Position numbers and translations under genes: made by a program. From contig JAFUPK010000092.1 of the NCBI GenBank assembly GCA_017481265.1, positions 1 to 41,225 on the forward strand: a DNA stretch of 41,225 nt. Reading direction: 5' to 3'. This document shows positions 33,486-41,225 of the stretch, in pieces (position 1 is the stretch's first letter; each line of letters starts with the position of its first letter). The notes beneath the pieces were generated by a model, which did no database searches, was not told the DNA's origin, and saw nothing but the letters and a program-made list of their open reading frames with translations. The DNA comes from Clostridia bacterium. Lineage in GTDB: Bacteria > Bacillota > Clostridia > Oscillospirales > CAG-272.

Positions 33486-34535
33486 ATGCATAACAATTCA
33501 AGAAGTGAAAGCTACGCTGCAGCCGGCGTTGATATTACCGCAGGCTACAAGGCAGTTGAGCTTATGAAGAAGCACATCGCAAGAACTAAAAACGAGGGTT
33601 GTCTCGATGACGTCGGAGGATTTGGCGGTTGCTTCGGTCTTCCTGTTGCGGGAATGGAAGAGCCCGTTCTCGTTTCCGGTACCGACGGTTGCGGAACCAA
33701 GGTCAAAATGGCGATCCTCATGGACAAGCATGACACCATCGGCATTGACGCCGTTGCAATGTGTGTGAACGACATTATCTGTTGCGGCGCACGTCCCCTT
33801 TTCTTCCTTGACTACATCGCTTGCGGCAAGAACATCCCCGAGAAGATCGCCGCTATCGTCGGCGGCGTTGCTGAGGGATGCGTTCAGTCAGGCGCGGCTC
33901 TTATCGGCGGTGAGACTGCTGAGCACCCCGGCATGATGCCCACAGAGGAATATGACCTTGCAGGCTTCGCTGTAGGTATCGTTGATAAGAAGAAGATCCT
34001 TGACAACACCAGAATGGCTGAAGGTGACGTTGTTATCGCTCTCGCATCTACAGGCGTTCACTCCAACGGCTTCTCTCTCTGCCGTAAGGTATTCGACATC
34101 GACAACAATCCCGATACACTTTACGTTCCCTGCGAGAAGCTCGGCGGAAAGAGCATTGCCGAGACACTTCTTACTCCCACAAAGATCTACGTGAAGAGCA
34201 TACTTGCTCTTCTTGAGAAGGTCGACGTTAAGGGCATCTCCCACATCACAGGCGGCGGCTTCTACGAGAACATTCCGAGAAGCATCCCCGACGGACTCTG
34301 TGCCGAGATCGACAAGGCAGCCGTTAAGGTTCTCCCCATTTTCGATCTCATTATGGAAACGGGCAACATCCCCGAGCGCGATATGTACAACACCTACAAC
34401 ATGGGCGTGGGTATGAGCGTGGTCGTTCCTGCAGGAGAGGTTGAGACAGCACTTGAGATCCTCCGTGCAAACGGTGAGGATGCTTATGTTATCGGTAAGA
34501 TCACAAAGGGCGACGAGAAGATCATCCTTGAGTGA
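33486..34535 (+). CDS. purM: Phosphoribosylformylglycinamidine cyclo-ligase
   Basis: This enzyme closes the imidazole ring, turning FGAM and ATP into AIR. The 349-residue protein has the PurM/PurL ATP-binding fold. VSGTDGCGTKVKMA is the nucleotide motif near residues 64-77, and GGETAEHPGM follows. The N-terminus (RSESYAAAGVDITAGYKAVEL) is typical of the family. ATG at 33486 lies 9 nt after AAGGAG (33471-33476). A TTG at 33468 lies before that site and is rejected. Confidence 0.96.
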   Translation: MHNNSRSESYAAAGVDITAGYKAVELMKKHIARTKNEGCLDDVGGFGGCFGLPVAGMEEPVLVSGTDGCGTKVKMAILMDKHDTIGIDAVAMCVNDIICCGARPLFFLDYIACGKNIPEKIAAIVGGVAEGCVQSGAALIGGETAEHPGMMPTEEYDLAGFAVGIVDKKKILDNTRMAEGDVVIALASTGVHSNGFSLCRKVFDIDNNPDTLYVPCEKLGGKSIAETLLTPTKIYVKSILALLEKVDVKGISHITGGGFYENIPRSIPDGLCAEIDKAAVKVLPIFDLIMETGNIPERDMYNTYNMGVGMSVVVPAGEVETALEILRANGEDAYVIGKITKGDEKIILE

Positions 34536-34549
34536 TTTTGGGTGGCAAG

Positions 34550-35194
34550 ATGAGTAACGTGAAAAAGATAGCCGTCCTCGTTTCGGGCGGCGGAACGAAT
34601 TTGCAGGCTCTCATTGATGCTGAAAAGCGCGGAGAGCTGGGACAGGGCAAAATATCCCTCGTCATCGCTTCAAAGCCCGGAGTCTTTGCCCTTGAAAGAG
34701 CGGCAAACGCAGGGATAGAGTCAAAGGTCCTCGCGCGTAAGGATTACGAAAGCATCGCGGATTATTCAAAGGCACTTGCCGATACACTTGAAGCGGCAGG
34801 CGTTGACCTTGTAGTCCTCGCAGGCTTCCTTACAATCATCGACGAGCAGGTATACGAAAAATTCCCGAACAGGATCCTCAACGTACATCCTGCGCTTATC
34901 CCATCCTTCTGCGGAAAGGGCTTCTACGGACTTTATGTCCACGAGGCGGCTCTTGAAAAGGGAGTAAAGGTGTCGGGTGCCACGGTACACATCGTAACTC
35001 CCGAGTGTGATGCGGGCCCCATCGTTCTTCAAAAGGCTGTTGAAGTAAAGGAAGACGATACACCGGAAACTCTACAAAGAAGGATCATGGAGGAGGCTGA
35101 GTGGAAGATACTTCCCGAAGCCGTAAAGCTGTTCTGCGACGGCAGGATCACTGTTGAAAACAATAAGGTTTACGTAAAAGGAGAAAAAGTTTGA
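34550..35194 (+). CDS. purN: Phosphoribosylglycinamide formyltransferase
   Basis: This enzyme formylates GAR using 10-formyl-tetrahydrofolate, the cofactor whose shortage the upstream ZTP riboswitch senses. The 214-residue protein has the GAR-binding start VLVSGGGTNLQAL, the catalytic Asn/His in LNVHPALIPSF, and the Asp in ECDAGPIVLQ. ATG at 34550 follows GGGTGG at about 4 nt. A GTG at 34532 overlaps the purM end and is less likely. Its stop codon lies in the left arm of a hairpin that begins the structured purN-purO spacer. Confidence 0.94.
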   Translation: MSNVKKIAVLVSGGGTNLQALIDAEKRGELGQGKISLVIASKPGVFALERAANAGIESKVLARKDYESIADYSKALADTLEAAGVDLVVLAGFLTIIDEQVYEKFPNRILNVHPALIPSFCGKGFYGLYVHEAALEKGVKVSGATVHIVTPECDAGPIVLQKAVEVKEDDTPETLQRRIMEEAEWKILPEAVKLFCDGRITVENNKVYVKGEKV

Positions 35195-35307
35195 AAATAA
35201 AGCACGCGTAAAGCGTACGTCAGCTTTTTCAAACCCATTTGTGTCTTGCCGCCAAAAGGCGGGCGGCATTTTTCTCAGCCTCAAGGCTGAGAAAAAACGT
35301 CACAAAT
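35189..35307 (+). other. Highly structured purN-purO spacer, possible attenuator
   Basis: Hairpin I pairs 35189-35195 with 35228-35234 and has an inner stem ACGC (35204-35207)/GCGT (35213-35216). A three-way junction follows: outer stem 35237-35243 with 35301-35307 (7 bp), hairpin A 35247-35253 with 35262-35268 (7 bp, GC-rich), and hairpin B 35269-35280 with 35285-35296 (12 bp). Hairpin A followed by TTTTT (35269-35273) looks like a terminator, but hairpin B would pair with those T's. A switch between termination and read-through is possible; no ligand class was recognised. Confidence 0.6.
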
Positions 35308-35330
35308 CAAAGAAAGGAATGGTCATAATT

Positions 35331-36047
35331 ATGAAAATAAATACCATTGCTACTGAGCTTAACTCCCTCGCTTATCACGGCAGAGGTATCATCATTGGAA
35401 AGTCACAGGACGGCAAGAAGGCAGTAACTGCATATTTCATCATGGGCAGAAGCGTTAACAGCCGCAACAGAGTATTCGTCGCTGAGGGTGACGCAATGCG
35501 CACCAAGGCATTTGACGAATCCAAGATGGTAGACCCCCATCTTATTATCTACTACCCTGTAAGAGTCCTCGGAAACAAGACCATCGTTACAAACGGCGAC
35601 CAGACTGATACAATTTACGAGCTCATGGACCGTCAGATGACCTTTGAACAGGCTCTCCGTACACGTGAGTTTGAGGACGACAAGCCCAACTTCACTCCCC
35701 GCATCTCCGGTATCATTCACCGCGAAAACGGCGACATGAACTTTGCAATGTCCATCCTCAAGAGCGCTGAAGGCGACGACAGCTCCTGCGAGAGATTCAC
35801 ATACGCTTATTCAAACCCCATCGCAGGAAGAGCAAAGTTTATCCACACCTACGCCTGCGACGGCAATCCCCTTCCTTCATTTGAGGGCGAGCCTAAGACC
35901 CTTGAGCTTCCCGATGCTTCCATCGACGAGCTTACCAATCTTATCTGGACTAACCTCAATGAGGACAACAAGGTGTCTCTCTTTGTACGTTACATCGACA
36001 TCGAGAGCGGCGAGACCGAAACAAGAATCGTAAACAAAAATGTGTGA
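35331..36047 (+). CDS. purO: IMP cyclohydrolase, PurO type
   Basis: This protein of 238 residues matches the archaeal-type IMP cyclohydrolase family (PurO), which closes FAICAR to IMP, the final step of purine synthesis. The family start is visible as YHGRGIIIGKSQDGK followed by YFIMGRSVNSRNRVF. It is not related to the N-terminal half of bacterial PurH. It is paired with a stand-alone AICAR transformylase downstream (17-nt gap), so the pair replaces bifunctional PurH. ATG at 35331 is 12 nt after AAAGGA (35313-35318). ATG at 35319 would touch that site, so 35331 was preferred. Activity is inferred from family and context. Confidence 0.85.
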   Translation: MKINTIATELNSLAYHGRGIIIGKSQDGKKAVTAYFIMGRSVNSRNRVFVAEGDAMRTKAFDESKMVDPHLIIYYPVRVLGNKTIVTNGDQTDTIYELMDRQMTFEQALRTREFEDDKPNFTPRISGIIHRENGDMNFAMSILKSAEGDDSSCERFTYAYSNPIAGRAKFIHTYACDGNPLPSFEGEPKTLELPDASIDELTNLIWTNLNEDNKVSLFVRYIDIESGETETRIVNKNV

Positions 36048-36064
36048 AATATAGGAGATAGAAA

Positions 36065-37249
36065 ATGAAAGAATTCGAACTGAAATACGGCTGTAACCCC
36101 AACCAGAAGCCCTCCAAGATCTACATGAACGACGGCAGCGAGCTTCCCATCAAGATCCTCTGCGGCAGACCCGGCTATATCAACTTCCTCGACGCATTCA
36201 ACTCATGGCAGCTCGTCCGTGAGCTCAAGGCGGCTCTCGGTCTTCCCGCAGTTACTTCCTTCAAGCACGTAAGCCCCACAAGCGCGGCTGTAGGTATTCC
36301 CCTTCCCGAGAAGCTCAAGAAGGCTTGCTTTGTTGATGATATCGAGGGACTTGATGAGTCTCCCCTTGCCTGCGCTTATGCAAGAGCAAGAGGAACTGAC
36401 AGAATGTGTTCCTTCGGTGACTGGGTCGCACTCTCCGACGTTTGCGACGTTACCACAGCTCTCATGATCAAGCGTGAGGTCTCCGACGGTGTTATCGCTC
36501 CCGGATATGAGCCCGAGGCACTTGAGATCCTCAAGTCAAAGAGAAAGGGTAACTACAATATCGTTGAGATCGACCCCGACTACGTTCCCGAACTCAAGGA
36601 GACAAAGCAGGTATTCGGCATCACCTTTGAGCAGGGAAGAAACAACTTCGAGATCAACCGTGAGCTTCTTCAGAATGTCGTTACCGCTAACAAGGATATG
36701 CCCGAGAGCGCTGTACGCGATCTTATCATTTCTCTCATCACCCTCAAGTACACACAGTCCAACTCCGTTTGCTTCGCAGTTGACGGTCAGGCTATCGGTG
36801 TAGGTGCAGGTCAGCAGTCAAGAGTACACTGCACAAGACTTGCAGGCGGTAAGGCTGACACATGGTTCCTCCGTCAGCATGACAAGGTACTTAACCTTCC
36901 CTTCCTCCCTACAATCGGCAGACCCGACCGTGACAACGTTATCGACGGCTACATCAATCAGAACGAAGAGGATGTTTGCGCTGACGGTAACTGGCAGAAG
37001 TATTTCACCGAGCAGCCCGAGCACTTCACCCGTGAGGAGCAGAGAGCATATCTCGACACTATCGACGGCGTTGCCCTCGGTTCTGATGCATTCTTCCCCT
37101 TCAGCGATAACATTGAGCGTGCTAAGAAATCCGGCGTAAAGTACATCGCAGAGCCCGGCGGATCTATCAGAGACGACATCGTTATCGAGTGCGCTGACAA
37201 GTACGGCATGGCTATGGCATTCACAGGAATGCGCCTCTTCCACCATTAA
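36065..37249 (+). CDS. Stand-alone AICAR transformylase (PurH C-terminal domain homolog)
   Basis: This enzyme formylates AICAR with 10-formyl-tetrahydrofolate. The 394-residue protein corresponds only to the transformylase part of PurH; the N-terminal cyclohydrolase (MGS-like) domain is absent. The catalytic Lys67-His68 pair lies in SFKHVSPTSAAVG, and TQSNSVCFAVDGQAIGVGAGQQSR is the shared AICAR/folate region near residue 225. The cyclohydrolase function is supplied by the upstream purO. The name purV has been used for such split forms. It ends before a hairpin array that separates it from purD. Confidence 0.9.
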   Translation: MKEFELKYGCNPNQKPSKIYMNDGSELPIKILCGRPGYINFLDAFNSWQLVRELKAALGLPAVTSFKHVSPTSAAVGIPLPEKLKKACFVDDIEGLDESPLACAYARARGTDRMCSFGDWVALSDVCDVTTALMIKREVSDGVIAPGYEPEALEILKSKRKGNYNIVEIDPDYVPELKETKQVFGITFEQGRNNFEINRELLQNVVTANKDMPESAVRDLIISLITLKYTQSNSVCFAVDGQAIGVGAGQQSRVHCTRLAGGKADTWFLRQHDKVLNLPFLPTIGRPDRDNVIDGYINQNEEDVCADGNWQKYFTEQPEHFTREEQRAYLDTIDGVALGSDAFFPFSDNIERAKKSGVKYIAEPGGSIRDDIVIECADKYGMAMAFTGMRLFHH

Positions 37250-37260
37250 GATTTTCCATT

Positions 37261-37389
37261 CTGAGTCTGCTTCGGCAGACTCAGACCGGAAAGTGAAATA
37301 TTTCGCTTTGCGAAATGTGAAATACCGCTTCGCGGTGTGAAATCCATCCGAAGGATGGATGAAATATTCACCGGGGGCGGAATGTGAAT
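37261..37389 (+). repeat. Hairpin array with TGTGAAATA boxes, right copy
   Basis: A 10-bp stem with a C(UUCG)G tetraloop (37261-37284) opens the array. Hairpins follow at 37301-37315 (6 bp), 37324-37336 (5 bp), 37343-37359 (7 bp) and 37366-37389, separated by TGAAATA or TGTGAAATA boxes at 37294-37300, 37316-37324, 37336-37343 and 37360-37366. The closing CCGGGGGCGGAA (37371-37382) parallels CCGGTGGGCGGAA of the array after argF. As there, it is in the transcribed orientation, directly after a stop codon. It lies inside the pur operon, so it does not simply end transcription. Confidence 0.75.
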
Positions 37390-37412
37390 AAAACTGTATG
37401 GAGTATAACCAC

Positions 37413-38684
37413 ATGAAAATAATGGTTGTAGGTGGTGGCGGACGTGAGCACGCCATCATCAAAAAAATAAAGGAAAACAAAGACGTCACCGAGGTATTTG
37501 CCCTCCCCGGCAACGGCGGTATTGCCGCTGATGCGACCTGTGTGCCTATCAAGGCAGTTGACGTAGACAGTATCGTAGATTTTGCCCGCGATAACGCCAT
37601 TGACTATGCGGTAGTCGCTCCCGACGATCCGCTGGTTCTCGGTTGCGTAGATGCTCTTGAGGAGGCTGGCGTCCCCTGCTTCGGTCCGAGAGCAAATGCC
37701 GCTATCATCGAGGGAAGCAAGGTATTCTCCAAGCACCTTATGAAAAAATACGGTATTCCCACAGCGGCTTGCGAGATCTTTGACGATATGGACGCGGCGC
37801 TCAAGTATCTTGAGACAGCTCCCATCCCCACAGTTATCAAGGCTGACGGACTTGCTCTCGGCAAGGGAGTTATCATTGCTCAGACGAGAGATGAGGCGCG
37901 TGACGCGGTTCTCGCAATGATGCGCGACAAGACCTTCGGCAAGAGCGGTGAGCGAATCGTTATCGAGGAGTTCCTCACAGGGCCTGAGGTATCCGTTCTT
38001 TCCTTCACAGATGGTAAGACCGTGGTTCCCATGGTGTCCTCTATGGATCACAAGCGCGTAGGAGATAACGACACAGGACTCAATACCGGCGGTATGGGTA
38101 CCGTTGCTCCCAACCCCTACTACACCGAAGCTGTTGCCGCAGAGTGTATGGAGAAGATCTTCCTTCCCACCGTAAATGCTATGAACGCTGAAGGACGCAC
38201 CTTCAAGGGATGTCTCTACTTCGGGCTTATGCTTACCGCTGACGGCCCCAAGGTCATCGAGTACAACTGCCGTTTCGGAGATCCCGAGACTCAGGTAGTG
38301 CTTCCTCTCCTTGAAAGCGATCTTCTCACAGTAATGAAAGCTACGACAAACGGCACTCTTGCTGAGACAGAGGTAAAGTTTGCTGACAAGAACGCTTGTT
38401 GTGTCATTATGGCATCAGGCGGTTATCCCTCATCCTACCCCAAGGGATTTGAGATCACGATCCCTGCGGATATAGAGGATAAAGTATACGTTGCAGGAGC
38501 AGAGCTGAAGGACGGAAAGCTTGTTACAAGCGGCGGACGCGTTCTCGGCGCTGTTGACATTGCCGATACTCTCGGCGAGGCTATCGACAACGCATACGCT
38601 CTCGTAGACAAGATCAGCTTTGAAGGCGCATACTTCCGTCACGACATCGGCCGCAGAGCTATGGCGGCTTTGGAGGAAAACTGA
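37413..38684 (+). CDS. purD: Phosphoribosylamine-glycine ligase
   Basis: This ATP-grasp enzyme joins phosphoribosylamine and glycine to give GAR. The 423-residue protein opens with the MVVGGGGREHAI motif and has the ATP-grasp lysine/Gly-rich region KADGLALGKGV near residue 142 and the metal-binding YNCRFGDPETQ. ATG at 37413 lies 9 nt after GGAG (37400-37403). The ATG at 37398 overlaps that site and is less likely. Its stop codon overlaps the purL start (TGATG), so the two are coupled. Confidence 0.96.
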   Translation: MKIMVVGGGGREHAIIKKIKENKDVTEVFALPGNGGIAADATCVPIKAVDVDSIVDFARDNAIDYAVVAPDDPLVLGCVDALEEAGVPCFGPRANAAIIEGSKVFSKHLMKKYGIPTAACEIFDDMDAALKYLETAPIPTVIKADGLALGKGVIIAQTRDEARDAVLAMMRDKTFGKSGERIVIEEFLTGPEVSVLSFTDGKTVVPMVSSMDHKRVGDNDTGLNTGGMGTVAPNPYYTEAVAAECMEKIFLPTVNAMNAEGRTFKGCLYFGLMLTADGPKVIEYNCRFGDPETQVVLPLLESDLLTVMKATTNGTLAETEVKFADKNACCVIMASGGYPSSYPKGFEITIPADIEDKVYVAGAELKDGKLVTSGGRVLGAVDIADTLGEAIDNAYALVDKISFEGAYFRHDIGRRAMAALEEN

Positions 38685-41225
38685 TGGTATACAGAATATT
38701 TGTTGAAAAGAAAAAAGAGCTTGCAGGCGAGGCAAGAGGTCTCCTTTCCGATGCTACGGGTCTTCTCGGCATCACATCTCTCACCGATGTGCGCATTATC
38801 AACCGCTACGATGCCGATAATATTACATCCGAGCTCTTCGATTATGCGGTGAACACCGTATTTTCCGAGCCTCAGCTCGATATAGCTACCAAAGAGGTAG
38901 ATCTCGAAGGTGCTGTAGTGTTCGCAGTCGAGTTCCTTCCCGGTCAGTACGATCAGAGAGCCGATTCTGCTGCTCAGTGTATCCAGATCATCTCTCAGGG
39001 CGAGCGTCCCACCATCCGTACAGCTAAGGTGTACGCTCTCTACGGCGACCTTTCCGAAAAGGACGTCGCTGAGATCAAAAAGTACGTTATCAACCCCGTT
39101 GAGTCCCGTGAGGCGGCTCTTGAGAAGCCCGAGACTCTTGCGGTAAATTATGATATTCCCACAGAGGTCAAGACTCTTGACGGATTTATCTCCCTCGACC
39201 GCGCCGGTCTTGAGAAATTCGTGAAGGATTACGGTCTTGCAATGGATGCGGACGATATCGCCTTCTGCCAGGAGTATTTCAAGACTGAACAGCGCGACCC
39301 CACCATCACCGAGATCAGAATGATCGATACATACTGGTCCGACCATTGCCGTCACACCACCTTCCTTACGGTTATCGACGACGTGAAGTTCGAGGATGCC
39401 CTTCTCCAGAAGACATACGACGAGTACATCGAGACCCGCCGTGAGCTCGGCAGAACAAAGCCCGTTTGCCTTATGGATATCGCAACTCTCGCAGTTCGTT
39501 ATCTTAAGAAGAACGGAAAGCTTGATAAGCTTGACGAATCCGAGGAGATCAACGCTTGTACTGTTAAGATCGACATTGAGACCGAGGAAGGAAAAGAGAA
39601 GTGGCTTCTGCTCTTTAAGAACGAGACCCACAATCACCCCACCGAGATCGAACCCTTCGGCGGTGCCGCTACCTGTATCGGCGGTGCTATCCGTGACCCG
39701 CTTTCGGGAAGATCCTACGTATACGGCGCTATGCGCGTAACAGGTGCGGCTGATCCCACTGTTCCCGTTTCCGAGACTATCCCCGGTAAGCTTCCTCAGC
39801 GTAAGATCGTCACAACTGCCGCTGCAGGATATTCCTCCTACGGTAACCAGATCGGTCTTGCTACCGGTATCGTAGATGAAATCTACCATCCCGGCTACGC
39901 CGCAAAGCGTATGGAGATCGGTGCTGTCGTTGCCGCAGCTCCCGCAGAAAACGTAAGGCGTGAGAGACCTGAGGCAGGGGACGTTGTTATCCTTCTCGGC
40001 GGTGCTACCGGACGTGACGGATGCGGCGGCGCTACAGGATCCTCCAAGTCCCACACTGCACAGTCTCTTGAGACCTGCGGTGCTGAGGTACAGAAGGGTA
40101 ACGCTCCCGAGGAAAGAAAGCTCCAGCGTCTCTTCAGAAATCGCGAGGCTTGCCGTATGATCAAGCGCTGTAACGACTTCGGCGCAGGCGGTGTTTCCGT
40201 TGCTATCGGTGAGCTTGCAGACGGTCTTACCATCGATCTCAACGCAGTTCCGAAGAAGTACGACGGACTTGACGGAACTGAGCTTGCTATCAGTGAGTCT
40301 CAGGAGAGAATGGCTGTCGTTATCGAAAAGGAAAATATTGATCGTTTCCTTGCTCTGGCAGACAGTGAAAACCTTATGGCAACTCCCGTTGCTACAGTTA
40401 CCGATGAAGCTCGCCTCGTAATGCACTGGAACGGCAAGAAGATCGTCGATCTCAGCCGCGAGTTCCTTAACTCCAACGGTGCAGACAAGCACATCACTGC
40501 AGCCTGCGCGGCTCCCGCTCTCGTAAAGAAGGAGATCACAGGTACGTTTACAGATAATATTAAGTCTCTTGCTTCCGACCTTAACGTCTGCTCCAAGAGA
40601 GGACTTTCCGAAAGATTCGACTCCACCATCGGTGCAGGCACAGTCCTTATGCCCTTCGGCGGTAAGAATCAGCTCACTCCCATTCAGGCGATGGTTCAGA
40701 AGGTATCCGTTGAGAAGAAGCATACCAATGACTGCTCCTTCATGTCCTTTGGATATAACCCCTTCATCACCGAGCAGAGCCCCTACCACGGTGCTTACCT
40801 TGCAGTAATCGAGTCCGTTTGTAAGCTTATTGCAACGGGCGCAGATTTCAAGGATGTTTACCTTACATTCCAGGAGTATTTCGAAAAGCTCGGACAGGAT
40901 CCGGCTCGCTGGGGCAAGCCTCTCTCCGCTCTTCTCGGTGCATTCAAGGCACAGATGGAGCTTGAGATCGGCTCTATCGGCGGTAAGGACTCTATGAGTG
41001 GCTCATTTGAGTCTCTCGACGTTCCTCCTACACTTGTTTCCTTCGCCGTAACCACAGGAAAGACCGACGACGTCGTATCTCCCGAGTTCAAGGCGACAGG
41101 TCATAAGGTTTACGTTCTCGCACCGAAGTATGACGAGAACGGTCTGCCGAACACCAAGTCCCTCCTTGAGGTATTTGACCGTGTAACAGCTCTCCAGAGA
41201 AGCGGCAAGGTAGTCGCAATCTATA
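38684..41225 (+). CDS. purL: Phosphoribosylformylglycinamidine synthase, large single-chain type (3' end cut)
   Basis: This enzyme converts FGAR, glutamine and ATP to FGAM. The first 847 residues are present and the gene runs off the window. The N-terminal PurS-like region is followed by the PurM-like ATP domain with SDHCRHTTF and ETHNHPTEIEPFGGAA, then a second PurM-like repeat with IGSIGGKDSMSGSFE. The whole protein is expected at about 1200-1250 residues with a C-terminal glutaminase, which cannot be seen. Whether that glutaminase keeps its Cys matters, given the altered purF. The start overlaps the purD stop codon. Confidence 0.95.
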   Translation, partial: MVYRIFVEKKKELAGEARGLLSDATGLLGITSLTDVRIINRYDADNITSELFDYAVNTVFSEPQLDIATKEVDLEGAVVFAVEFLPGQYDQRADSAAQCIQIISQGERPTIRTAKVYALYGDLSEKDVAEIKKYVINPVESREAALEKPETLAVNYDIPTEVKTLDGFISLDRAGLEKFVKDYGLAMDADDIAFCQEYFKTEQRDPTITEIRMIDTYWSDHCRHTTFLTVIDDVKFEDALLQKTYDEYIETRRELGRTKPVCLMDIATLAVRYLKKNGKLDKLDESEEINACTVKIDIETEEGKEKWLLLFKNETHNHPTEIEPFGGAATCIGGAIRDPLSGRSYVYGAMRVTGAADPTVPVSETIPGKLPQRKIVTTAAAGYSSYGNQIGLATGIVDEIYHPGYAAKRMEIGAVVAAAPAENVRRERPEAGDVVILLGGATGRDGCGGATGSSKSHTAQSLETCGAEVQKGNAPEERKLQRLFRNREACRMIKRCNDFGAGGVSVAIGELADGLTIDLNAVPKKYDGLDGTELAISESQERMAVVIEKENIDRFLALADSENLMATPVATVTDEARLVMHWNGKKIVDLSREFLNSNGADKHITAACAAPALVKKEITGTFTDNIKSLASDLNVCSKRGLSERFDSTIGAGTVLMPFGGKNQLTPIQAMVQKVSVEKKHTNDCSFMSFGYNPFITEQSPYHGAYLAVIESVCKLIATGADFKDVYLTFQEYFEKLGQDPARWGKPLSALLGAFKAQMELEIGSIGGKDSMSGSFESLDVPPTLVSFAVTTGKTDDVVSPEFKATGHKVYVLAPKYDENGLPNTKSLLEVFDRVTALQRSGKVVAIY

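Noticed and set aside
38639-40789. A 716-codon open frame antisense to purL
   Set aside because: It lies entirely opposite purL and the purD end, has low-complexity composition rich in Leu, Ser, Val and Gly, no ribosome binding site and no recognisable domain. Biased codon use on the sense strand opens this frame; similar shadows lie opposite carB and pyrK/pyrD.

Overview
The window looks like a chromosome segment of an anaerobic, gut-type Clostridia (Bacillota). The signs are strong AGGAGG-type ribosome binding sites, consensus TTGACA/TATAAT promoters with 17-nt spacers, a two-subunit class 1B dihydroorotate dehydrogenase (PyrK/PyrD), SLH-domain surface proteins, a glycyl radical enzyme (an oxygen-sensitive family) and a ZTP riboswitch. 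No rRNA, tRNA, phage, transposase or CRISPR was seen. Species cannot be named from this alone.

Layout. (1) 1-375: repeat DNA, then an array of small hairpins ending over the argF stop codon. (2) 368-8843, minus strand: a complete arginine operon, transcribed argG-argH-argC-argJ-argB-argD-argF, with a consensus promoter and three ARG-box-like sites. Two 147-bp ungapped repeat copies containing a 108-bp structured core follow argB and argD. (3) 9141-11168, plus strand: a cytoplasmic GH36-type alpha-galactosidase with its own promoter, followed by 460 bp of hairpin repeats. (4) 11632-24359: a pyrimidine operon pyrC-carB-pyrK-pyrD-pyrF-[glycyl radical enzyme]-pyrE-pyrB-pyrI, followed by an unusual IMP dehydrogenase. 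carA is not in the window. (5) 24431-31198: two tandem secreted SLH-GH27-rhodanese proteins and a cytoplasmic GH3 glycosidase. (6) 31301 to the end: a purine operon behind a ZTP riboswitch, purE-purF-purM-purN-purO-(AICAR transformylase)-purD-purL; purL runs off the edge.

How it fits together. Arginine and pyrimidine synthesis share carbamoyl phosphate. Pyrimidine and purine synthesis share PRPP and glutamine or ammonia. IMP dehydrogenase links the purine product IMP to GMP. The glycosidases suggest growth on plant alpha-galactosides and beta-glycosides.

Most notable: a glycyl radical enzyme of unknown function inside the pyr operon; a PurF that keeps its PRPP and Fe-S sites but has lost its glutaminase nucleophile; carB without carA nearby; a Tritrichomonas-type IMP dehydrogenase; bacterial use of PurO plus stand-alone AICAR transformylase instead of PurH; alpha-galactosidases ending in a dead rhodanese domain; and several repeat families in which hairpin stems vary while junctions or loops stay constant.
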